Shown piece by piece: positions 1-5,603 of a DNA stretch of 9,323 nucleotides. This DNA comes from Pseudomonadota bacterium (GTDB taxonomy: Bacteria > Myxococcota > Myxococcia > Myxococcales > Myxococcaceae), in NCBI GenBank assembly GCA_023424585.1, contig JAFADT010000180.1, forward strand, positions 1 to 9,323, in the 5' to 3' direction. How positions within the stretch are numbered: position 1 is the stretch's first letter; every line of letters starts with the position of its first letter. Below the pieces are notes generated by a model. That model saw only the letters and a list, made by a program, of their open reading frames with translations. It was not told the DNA's origin and ran no database searches. Both the position numbers and the translations under genes were made by a program.

Positions 1-916
1 ACGCGGAGAAGCCGCGCATCCGCAGGTGCGCCGCGAAGTCCAGCAGCACCTCCAGCGTGGCCCGCCGGAAGTCGCAGTCCGCCTCGTGGGCCTTCTGGTA
101 GAAGTGCGGCGCCCGGTTGCCCGCGCCGTACCCCAGCTGCTCCGCCAGGCGCGGGAAGCTGTACGGAATCACCGTCACCGCGCACGGCCCGCCCGCAGGC
201 AGCTTCGCCTCCTCCTTCGGGTCCACGTCCCCCGCGAGGAACGCGGCGGTGTGCGCCGCGCCCGCCACCACCGCCACCTGCTCCGGCGCCACGCCGCGCC
301 CCACCACCTCCAGCACCTTGCGCGCCATGAAGGCGTCGCGCTGGCGGTGGTAGGCCTGCCGGGGCCCGGCGTTGACCACGTCCGCCCAGGCGGTGAGCAC
401 CGGCCGGAACTGCTCCGGGCTCCAGTCCGGCGCCTCGAAGGCCGCCTCCCAGAACTCCTCGAAGGAGCGGTAGCCCTGCGAGCGCGCGAACGCCTCCGTG
501 AGCGGCACGGCTTCGTCGGGGTCCGGCGCGTGCGCTTCGGCCTCCTCCGTCTCCACGCCCAGCCCGGGCGCCTGGCGGTCCACCGCGAGGCTGACGCCCA
601 CCGGGATGTCGATGAACTCCACCCGCGCGCCGTTCGCCCGGGCCCACTTCAGCGCCTGGTACTCCGGCGAGTACGCCGCGAAGGGCCACAGCGACGAGGA
701 CGGGGTGCCGTCCGTGCGGTAGCCCAGGATGGCCACGGGCGGCCGCGTCTGCGCGTCGCACAGCACGTCCACCAGCGCCGTCGCGTCGCAGGGGCCCTCC
801 ACCAGGACGACGGCGGGCTTCACGCGCTCCAGCCACTTCAGGAGCACCGCGGTGGTGCGCGGCGAGTGGTGACGGACCGGGAAGTGCTGCACCCGGGAGA
901 GCAGTGCCAGGTCCAT
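1..916 (-). CDS. DUF5682 family protein, 3' end cut by the window
   Basis: The frame is open for 305 codons from ATG 916-914 to the window edge, so the C-terminus is missing. The ATG overlaps the TGA of the upstream MoxR gene by one base (TGATG), with a GAGGGG three bases before it, so translation is almost certainly coupled. Visible motifs are RHHSP (residues 15-19), a strand ending in LVEGPCDA (38-45), EFIDIPVG (100-107), RDAFMARKV (193-201), VAVVAGAAHT (214-223) and PYSFPRLAEQLGYG (251-264). This pattern of an N-terminal RHH, a VEGP strand and a GAxH motif is what I know from DUF5682 proteins, which occur beside MoxR and VWA genes. Their biochemical function is not established. The VEGP and GAAH motifs recall the TraB/ChaN/erythromycin-esterase-like fold, which could mean a metal-dependent hydrolase; that is inference. 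No signal peptide or membrane segment is seen, so it is probably cytoplasmic. The family call is fairly sure; the function is unknown. Confidence 0.84.
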   Translation of the reverse strand, partial: MDLALLSRVQHFPVRHHSPRTTAVLLKWLERVKPAVVLVEGPCDATALVDVLCDAQTRPPVAILGYRTDGTPSSSLWPFAAYSPEYQALKWARANGARVEFIDIPVGVSLAVDRQAPGLGVETEEAEAHAPDPDEAVPLTEAFARSQGYRSFEEFWEAAFEAPDWSPEQFRPVLTAWADVVNAGPRQAYHRQRDAFMARKVLEVVGRGVAPEQVAVVAGAAHTAAFLAGDVDPKEEAKLPAGGPCAVTVIPYSFPRLAEQLGYGAGNRAPHFYQKAHEADCDFRRATLEVLLDFAAHLRMRGFSA

Positions 917-2031
917 CAGCCCCTCAAGAGCTTCTTGCTGGCGGTGTAGAGCTCCTTCCACGGGCCCGTGCGCCCCTTGGCCACCGTCTCCATGTATTCG
1001 CGCAGCGCCTTGACGTCGTCCTCCTGCTCCTTCACCACCGCGCCCACCAGCGACGCCGCCAGCTCCTGCGACGTCACCGTCCCGGAGCCGAACTGCTGCG
1101 CGAGGATGGAGCTGTTGAAGAGCACGCTGATGGCCTCCGCCGTGGACAGCACCGCGCCCGGCGTGCGCACCTTCGTCTTTCCATCCTTCGTCACGCCCTT
1201 GCGCAGCTCATGGAAGAGCGTCAGCAGCACGCGCGACAGCTCCTCCGGCGGCGGCACGCCCACCTGGTAGTCCGTGCGCAGCTCCGCCTCGCGCTTGGTG
1301 ACGATTTGGATCTCCTGCTCCAGGTCCTCCACCACCGGCACGGTGACGAAGTTGAAGCGGCGCTTGAGCGCGGCGCTCATCTCGTTGACGCCGCGGTCGC
1401 GCGTGTTCGCGGTGGCGATGAGGTTGAAGCCGCGCTGGGCGCTCGTGACCTCTCCCAGCTCCGGCACCGACACCTGCTTCTCCGACAGGATGGAGATGAG
1501 CGAGTCTTGAATCTCCGGCGACGTGCGCGTCACTTCTTCAAAGCGGGCGAACCTGCCCGCGCGCATGGCGCGCAGGATGGGCGACGGCACCAGGGCCGCG
1601 GGCGTGGGGCCCTGCGCGAGCAGCAGCGCGTAGTTCCACGAGTACTTGATGTGGTCCTCGCTGGTCCCCGCCGTGCCCTGGACGACGAGCGCGGACGTGC
1701 CGCTGATGGCCGCGGAGAGGTGCTCGGACAGCCAGCTCTTCGCGGTGCCCGGCTCGCCCACGAGCATCAGCGCGCGGTCCGACGCGAGCGTGGCGATGCA
1801 CACCTGGATGAGCCCCTTGTCGCCCACGTACTTGGGCGTGATGGCGACGCCGCCCACGGGCTTGGGGCTGCCCAGGATGTACGTCTCCACGGCGCGAGGC
1901 GACAGCGCCCAACCCGGTGGGCGGGGCTTGTCGTCATGCGCGGCGAGTGCGTCCAGCTCGTTCTTGTACTTCGCTTCGGCAGGCAGGCGGATGTCCGGCA
2001 TGAGCTGCACGCTATCCACTCGGTCTGACAT
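916..2031 (-). CDS. MoxR-type AAA+ ATPase
   Basis: This is a 371-residue protein. MoxR AAA+ ATPases act as oligomeric, chaperone-like machines that remodel or activate partner proteins, usually with a VWA-domain partner. Visible motifs are Walker A GEPGTAKS (92-99), a Walker B-like strand RFEEV (163-167), sensor 1 in IATANTRDRG (205-214), the arginine-finger region KRRF (223-226) and sensor 2 near RTPGAVLS (289-296). The Walker B is unusual: the normal hydrophobic-DE appears as FEE. I chose ATG 2031-2029 because the protein becomes family-like from there, with a GGAGG about 19 bases upstream and a closer, weaker AGGG. The frame stays open for another 172 codons upstream, but those run antisense to the neighbouring lipoprotein gene and do not look like protein. 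It is the first gene of the minus-strand operon, coupled to the DUF5682 gene, which suggests the two products act together. No membrane segment is present, so it is cytoplasmic. The substrate is unknown. Confidence 0.93.
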   Translation of the reverse strand: MSDRVDSVQLMPDIRLPAEAKYKNELDALAAHDDKPRPPGWALSPRAVETYILGSPKPVGGVAITPKYVGDKGLIQVCIATLASDRALMLVGEPGTAKSWLSEHLSAAISGTSALVVQGTAGTSEDHIKYSWNYALLLAQGPTPAALVPSPILRAMRAGRFARFEEVTRTSPEIQDSLISILSEKQVSVPELGEVTSAQRGFNLIATANTRDRGVNEMSAALKRRFNFVTVPVVEDLEQEIQIVTKREAELRTDYQVGVPPPEELSRVLLTLFHELRKGVTKDGKTKVRTPGAVLSTAEAISVLFNSSILAQQFGSGTVTSQELAASLVGAVVKEQEDDVKALREYMETVAKGRTGPWKELYTASKKLLRG

Positions 2032-2230
2032 CCGGCAAACGCCCTGGTGACCTCCCCCGTCGCGTCCGGGCCATCCGGGCACACGCGTCAGGAAATGAGG
2101 CGGCCCCCTCAGGAATCTGATCATTCCCGGGGGTTCCGGAGCACCGTGGCAGCGCGGCTTCCCTCTAGAGGGGTCCTGGCATCCGCATTGCTCTGGCGCA
2201 CGGACACACCTTCTTGGGGAGCTGCCCTCC
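2032..2230. promoter_or_regulatory. Divergent upstream region of MoxR operon and ferritin-like lipoprotein
   Basis: These 199 bases separate two divergent genes and must hold both promoters. I see no convincing -35/-10 pair on either strand. The structure present is a perfect 12-bp palindrome (2161-2172), a GGAAT/ATTCC inverted repeat (2112-2116 and 2123-2127) enclosing TGATCA, and a good ribosome binding site GGGGAG (2216-2221) nine bases before the GTG start at 2231. A regulator binding here could control both genes, but that is inference. Confidence 0.5.
2161..2172. repeat. Perfect 12-bp palindrome, possible operator
   Basis: The sequence CCCTCTAGAGGG reads the same on both strands. It contains CTAG, a tetranucleotide that is rare in many bacterial genomes. 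It lies 59 bases before the lipoprotein start and 130 bases before the MoxR start. It may be a binding site for a dimeric regulator. A chance origin cannot be excluded. Confidence 0.35.
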
Positions 2231-3559
2231 GTGCACATCCATCGACTGCGCCGTCTCTTCTCGCGGGCCCTGCATGCCTCGCTCGCCACGCCGCTGGTGC
2301 TCGCGGGCTGCGGCGTCAACCTGGGGAACAGCACGGACCTGACGGGCTTCTCGCAGGTCGCGTGCGAGGCGGGCCGCCTCTCGCTCGGAAACCTGACGCC
2401 CGCTTCCGCGCAGGACTTCGTCCAGCTCCGGTCCTTCTCCCCCTGGCTGGAAAACCCGAGGTCCTCCGAGGTCTCGTCATCGGGGCAGCCCTGCGCGACC
2501 GCCACCGACGTCCCCACCTGCCAGGCGGCCGTGGCGGACGCGACCACCGAGCAGGGCTTTCATCGCGACTGCATCGACTCCTGCGAGGAGTTCTTCCTGC
2601 TCGCGACGTCCGGCGACACCGTGACGACGTACACGACCGAGGAGGCCGTGCAGGGCCTGTTGGGCACGGTCGACACGGCGGAGGAGGCCGCGCTCCGGGC
2701 CTTCGCGGCGGGCTACGACCTGAGCTGCTCCGAGCTGAAGCAGGGCGCGGTGAAGAAGAACGAGGACGGCAGCTTCGACGTCGTCGGCACGCAGGGCTAC
2801 GCGTGCGGTCCCAACACGGCGCTCACGCAACACCGGGTGCGGGTCTCCACCTCTGGCGAGGTGAGCGCGGTGGAGAAGCACGTCCTGGAGAAGGGCAGCC
2901 CCCACTGCAACATCGGCCGGCGGCCGGCGGGGCTCCAGGTCGCGGAGGCGCGCGAGAGCGCGGAGGCGCTGGGGCGCTACTTCGCGGACGCGGCGCGCCT
3001 GGAGGCGGCGTCCGTGCACGCCTTCCTGCGGCTGCGCGATGAGCTGGCGTTGCACGGCGCGGACCTGGGGCTCCAGGACGCGGCACGCCGCAGCGCCATG
3101 GAGGAGGTCATGCACGCGCGGGTGACGGAGCGGATCGCGAGGCGCTTCGGCGGCACGCCCCAGCGCCCGGTGGTGGAGGAGCTGCCCCTGCGCTCGCTGG
3201 TGGACGTGGCGCTGGAGAACGCCGTGGAGGGCTGCGTGCGGGAGACGTATGGCGCGCTGCTCGCGCACCACCAGGCGCTGCACGCGCGCGACCTGGAGGT
3301 GCGTCAGGCCATGGTCGGCATCGCGGAGGATGAGACGCGGCATGCGGCGCTGTCCTGGGACATCGACCAGTGGGCCCGGCCGCGCCTCTCCGAGGAGGAG
3401 CGGGCCGCGGTGAAGGAGGCGCAGAAGCGCGCGGTGGCGCTGCTGCGTGAAGAGGTCGCGGTGCCGCTCGACGCGAGCATCATCACGGAGGCGGGCATGC
3501 CGACGCCGGAGGCGGCGCTGGCGCTGCTGGACACGCTGGAGCAGGACCTCTGGGCGTAG
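2231..3559 (+). CDS. Lipoprotein with C-terminal ferritin-like di-iron domain
   Basis: This is a 442-residue protein. The GTG start has GGGGAG nine bases upstream and opens directly onto a signal peptide. Residues 1-26 are a basic then hydrophobic leader ending in the lipobox LAGC, with C27 as the lipidated cysteine, so the protein should sit in the inner or outer membrane facing the periplasm or outside. Residues 28-235 are a region I do not recognise, with eight cysteines (45, 88, 97, 114, 118, 166, 192, 226) that could form disulfides. Residues about 245-410 form a four-helix ferritin-like domain. Candidate iron ligands are E258, E292-x-x-H295, E333 or E338, and E368-x-x-H371, the paired E...ExxH pattern of ferritin/rubrerythrin-like proteins. 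An exported di-iron protein could store iron, detoxify peroxide or act as an oxidase; the sequence does not say which. It is divergent from the MoxR operon and convergent with the XRE gene, so it is probably monocistronic. Confidence 0.86.
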   Translation: MHIHRLRRLFSRALHASLATPLVLAGCGVNLGNSTDLTGFSQVACEAGRLSLGNLTPASAQDFVQLRSFSPWLENPRSSEVSSSGQPCATATDVPTCQAAVADATTEQGFHRDCIDSCEEFFLLATSGDTVTTYTTEEAVQGLLGTVDTAEEAALRAFAAGYDLSCSELKQGAVKKNEDGSFDVVGTQGYACGPNTALTQHRVRVSTSGEVSAVEKHVLEKGSPHCNIGRRPAGLQVAEARESAEALGRYFADAARLEAASVHAFLRLRDELALHGADLGLQDAARRSAMEEVMHARVTERIARRFGGTPQRPVVEELPLRSLVDVALENAVEGCVRETYGALLAHHQALHARDLEVRQAMVGIAEDETRHAALSWDIDQWARPRLSEEERAAVKEAQKRAVALLREEVAVPLDASIITEAGMPTPEAALALLDTLEQDLWA

Positions 3560-3625
3560 GCCACCTGCTCCTCACGGACCCTGGCAGGTGTGACGCGTTC
3601 AAACCACAAAGAGCCAACACCGCCA

Positions 3626-3651
3626 GTCACGCGGGCCCGAGCTCGCGTGAC
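3626..3651. terminator. Hairpin between convergent lipoprotein and XRE genes
   Basis: GTCACGCG (3626-3633) pairs perfectly with CGCGTGAC (3644-3651). One G-T wobble and two more pairs extend the stem inward, leaving a four-base loop. The hairpin covers the stop codon of the minus-strand XRE gene and lies 67 bases after the lipoprotein stop. It could terminate both convergent transcripts, but no run of T follows on either strand, so an intrinsic terminator of the classical type is not shown. Confidence 0.4.
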
Positions 3652-3980
3652 CGGGTCGCGCGCTTCCGCGCGGTGCGGCCCTTCTTCGCGGCCACGGAAC
3701 GGCGAGGGCCGCGCCCGACAGGCTCCAGCCGGAACGCATGGCCCATCGCATGGGCCACCCTGAACAGCGTCAGCTCAGTGGCATTCGCCCTTCCGGACTC
3801 GAGCCTGCTGCTCTCGCGCTGGGGCACACCTGACATGACGGAGAGCCGCGCCTGTGTCAGTCCCTGAGCCTTCCGCAGCAGGGCAGCTCCCGGGCGATGC
3901 GGAATCGATCCCGCTGCTGGGCTTGTCGCTCGTGGAGAGCGAGGCGTGGTGCATCGTCGCGACCCCACCGGGTCGCGCAC
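3627..3980 (-). CDS. Small XRE-type helix-turn-helix protein
   Basis: This 117-residue frame carries a recognisable HTH_3/XRE core at about residues 32-86. It has LLRKAQGLTQ before the first helix, LSVMSGVPQ across the turn and SRLESGRAN as the recognition segment, followed by a helix ending at FRLEPVG. Such domains bind DNA as dimers, as repressors or as the antitoxin of a toxin-antitoxin pair. The C-terminal tail (89-113) is very basic, with KKGRTARKR, and may add non-specific DNA binding. The start is uncertain. A TAG lies at 3989-3987 and the candidates after it are GTG 3980 or GTG 3968, neither with a clear ribosome binding site. The first 30 residues look poorly structured. A frameshift or decay at the 5' end is possible. 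I see no toxin gene next to it. It is divergent from the C39-like lipoprotein gene at 4099, which it might regulate. Confidence 0.6.
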   Translation of the reverse strand: MRDPVGSRRCTTPRSPRATSPAAGSIPHRPGAALLRKAQGLTQARLSVMSGVPQRESSRLESGRANATELTLFRVAHAMGHAFRLEPVGRGPRRSVAAKKGRTARKRATRSRELGPA

Positions 3981-4061
3981 GGCGCGCTACCCGCCGCGTC
4001 TGACATTCCAGCCCCCAGGGCCCGCATCTGTCCGCCCGGCAGGACTTTCAAGGAATCCGAC

Positions 4062-4091
4062 TTGAGACCCCCTGTGAGCGTTTGCGACAAT
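4062..4091 (+). promoter_or_regulatory. Candidate promoter for a leaderless C39-like lipoprotein mRNA
   Basis: A -35-like TTGAGA (4062-4067, five of six matches to TTGACA) is followed after 18 bases by a -10-like GACAAT (4086-4091, four of six matches to TATAAT). Transcription would then begin about seven bases later, at or next to the GTG start at 4099. No Shine-Dalgarno sequence is seen before that GTG, which fits a leaderless transcript. The match is by eye only. Confidence 0.4.
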
Positions 4092-4098
4092 CGCGCAC

Positions 4099-5361
4099 GT
4101 GAACGCCCGCGCTCGCGTCCTCTCCGCCGTCCTGCTGGCCACCTGCCTCTGGGCCTGCGCCTCCTCGCCGCCTTCACCGCCTCCGGACGCGCAGACTCCA
4201 GAGACCGGCTCGCCCGCGCGCCTGTGGCAGAAGACGTCCGTGGCGGGCGACCTCGCGCGCTTCTCCCGCGACGGCACGCGCGTCACCGCGGAGGGCGCGC
4301 TGGAGCTCGACCCCGCCACCGCGAAGGAGGGCACCGACCCGTTCCCCGCGGGCGGCTGGCTCGACGGCGGCAGCTTCTACAATGGCGGCACCTTCCGCGT
4401 CGGCACCGCCACCTCTGAAGTCCAACCCGTCCCCGGCGGCTTCGACAGCGTGGTGCCGTCCTTCGACGCCCAGACACCTCCCGGCACCTGGGTGAAGCTC
4501 ACCGTCTCCGCCCGCATCGAGGGCACCTGGACCCAGGACTACGAGCTGGGCATCTGGGCCTTCGACGCCTCCACCGTCGCGCGCCACAGCGTGGACGGCC
4601 AGGGCGACGCCGACGGCACCGTCCTCACCGACACCCTCAACCTCAAGCGCCGCGCGGACGCCCTGCGCGTCACCGTCCACCTCTTCTCCGAACGCCCCGA
4701 CTCGCGCCCCCGCGTCCGGGCGCTCGCCGCCGCCGTCACCGACACGCGCCGGACGCCCAAGGACCTCGCGTCGGACCACACCGCCTGGGGCGTCGTGCTC
4801 GACGTGCCGGGCTACTCGCAGATGATCTACCCCGACGGCGGCGAGGTCTGGTGCTCCCCCACGTCCACCACCATGCTGCTCGGCTACTGGAGCCGGAAGC
4901 TGGGCCGCGCGGACCTGGAGCACCCCGTGCCCACCGCCGCCGCCCACACCTATGACTGGGTCTACCGGGGCACCGGCAACTGGGCCTTCAACACCGCCTA
5001 CGCCGCCAGCATGGCCGGCGGCGCGCTGCACGGGCTCGTCGCCCGCTTCGACTCCTTCGCCCCCGTGGAGCGCCTCATCGCCGCCGGCATCCCCGTCAGC
5101 ATCAGCATCGCCTACGAGCCCGGCGAGCTGCCCGGCGGCGCCTCCCGCCGCACCGACGGCCACCTCATCGTCGTGAAGGGCTTCACCGACAAGGGCGACG
5201 TCGTGGTCAACGATCCTGCTTTCGACTCCAACGAAACCACCCACGCCACCTACCCCCGCGCCGAGCTGTGGCGCGCCTGGCAGCACTCCCGGGGAGCCGC
5301 CTACGTGCTCTGGCCCGCCGGGACCCCGCTCCCGGAACAGGGCCTCGTCCCCCTCCCGTGA
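4099..5361 (+). CDS. Lipoprotein with C39-like cysteine peptidase domain
   Basis: This is a 420-residue protein. An in-frame TGA at 4075-4077 leaves GTG 4099 as the first usable start, and it opens onto a signal peptide with lipobox LWAC and lipidated C20. A proline-rich spacer follows (24-35). Residues about 40-215 look like a beta-rich domain I cannot name. Residues about 230-406 match the C39_2 peptidase-like family, a papain-like fold. They show VPGYSQ with a likely oxyanion Gln (Q241), the nucleophile in WCSPTS (C252), the histidine in TDGHLIVVKGF (H355) and the aspartate in VNDPA (D372). The full catalytic set is present, so an active peptidase or amidase facing the periplasm or exterior is likely. 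The substrate is unknown; cell-wall peptides or prey proteins are guesses. It lies 242 bases before glnA with an AT-rich promoter region between, so the two are probably not an operon. Confidence 0.88.
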   Translation: MNARARVLSAVLLATCLWACASSPPSPPPDAQTPETGSPARLWQKTSVAGDLARFSRDGTRVTAEGALELDPATAKEGTDPFPAGGWLDGGSFYNGGTFRVGTATSEVQPVPGGFDSVVPSFDAQTPPGTWVKLTVSARIEGTWTQDYELGIWAFDASTVARHSVDGQGDADGTVLTDTLNLKRRADALRVTVHLFSERPDSRPRVRALAAAVTDTRRTPKDLASDHTAWGVVLDVPGYSQMIYPDGGEVWCSPTSTTMLLGYWSRKLGRADLEHPVPTAAAHTYDWVYRGTGNWAFNTAYAASMAGGALHGLVARFDSFAPVERLIAAGIPVSISIAYEPGELPGGASRRTDGHLIVVKGFTDKGDVVVNDPAFDSNETTHATYPRAELWRAWQHSRGAAYVLWPAGTPLPEQGLVPLP

Positions 5362-5364
5362 GCC

Positions 5365-5383
5365 CGGACGTCCGAAGGCGGAC
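5365..5383 (+). terminator. Small inverted repeats just after the C39-like gene
   Basis: Just past the stop codon there is a perfect 10-bp palindrome CGGACGTCCG (5365-5374). It overlaps a second small hairpin, GTCCG (5370-5374) with loop AAGG and CGGAC (5379-5383). The two folds are alternatives. No T-run follows, so a terminator role is only suggested by position. Confidence 0.25.
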
Positions 5384-5480
5384 ACGCCGCCAACGCAGTG
5401 CGGCGCGCAGTGTCCACTGGCCGGGGCATCGGGCACCCCGTCCCTTGACGTTCAGGCATGCGTGAGTGGCCGGACACAAT

Positions 5481-5540
5481 CTTTAGCCTTCAGTTCGCCA
5501 AAATTAGGCTTGATTTCGATTCATGGAATGTAAATACCTG
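5481..5540 (+). promoter_or_regulatory. AT-rich promoter region of glnA
   Basis: Only 23 of these 60 bases are G or C, a sharp drop against the surrounding very GC-rich DNA. It contains TTGATT (5510-5515) and TAAATA (5531-5536), a -35/-10-like pair with a short 15-base spacer, and an AGCCT/AGGCT inverted repeat (5485-5489 and 5506-5510). I found no sigma-54 site (TGGC then TTGC at the proper spacing), although glutamine synthetase genes are often nitrogen-controlled. The promoter location is likely; the exact boxes are uncertain. Confidence 0.5.
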
Positions 5541-5563
5541 CGCCTGTGACTTTGGTGCCCTCG

Positions 5564-5581
5564 CCGGTATTCCGGAACCGG
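5564..5581. repeat. Interrupted inverted repeat in the glnA leader
   Basis: CCGGT (5564-5568) and ACCGG (5577-5581) flank a region containing the perfect palindrome TTCCGGAA (5570-5577). It ends 10 bases before the glnA ribosome binding site GGAGG (5592-5596). It could be an operator or a small RNA hairpin in the leader. No function can be read from the sequence. Confidence 0.35.
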
Positions 5582-5603
5582 GGACACGCCTGGAGGCAGG
5601 ACC

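Noticed and set aside
26..949. Plus-strand open frame of 307 codons at the left edge
   Set aside because: The DUF5682 frame on the opposite strand explains this region and carries real motifs; this one is Arg-rich shadow.
904..2028. Plus-strand open frame of 374 codons opposite the MoxR gene
   Set aside because: It is antisense to the MoxR motifs, and its composition is Arg/His/Leu-rich without any fold signature.
2032..2547. 172-codon N-terminal extension of the MoxR gene
   Set aside because: It runs antisense through the lipoprotein signal peptide, looks non-protein-like, and the family-like sequence starts at ATG 2031.
5394..5412. Two direct copies of CGCAGTG twelve bases apart
   Set aside because: Seven-base repeats in GC-rich DNA are expected by chance, and nothing nearby suggests a use.
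4174..5436. Minus-strand open frame of 420 codons opposite the C39-like lipoprotein
   Set aside because: It mirrors the real gene on the other strand and has a Gly/Val/Ala-rich composition and no domain.
5362..5603. Sigma-54 promoter for glnA
   Set aside because: I searched for TGGC followed by TTGC at the required spacing and found none.
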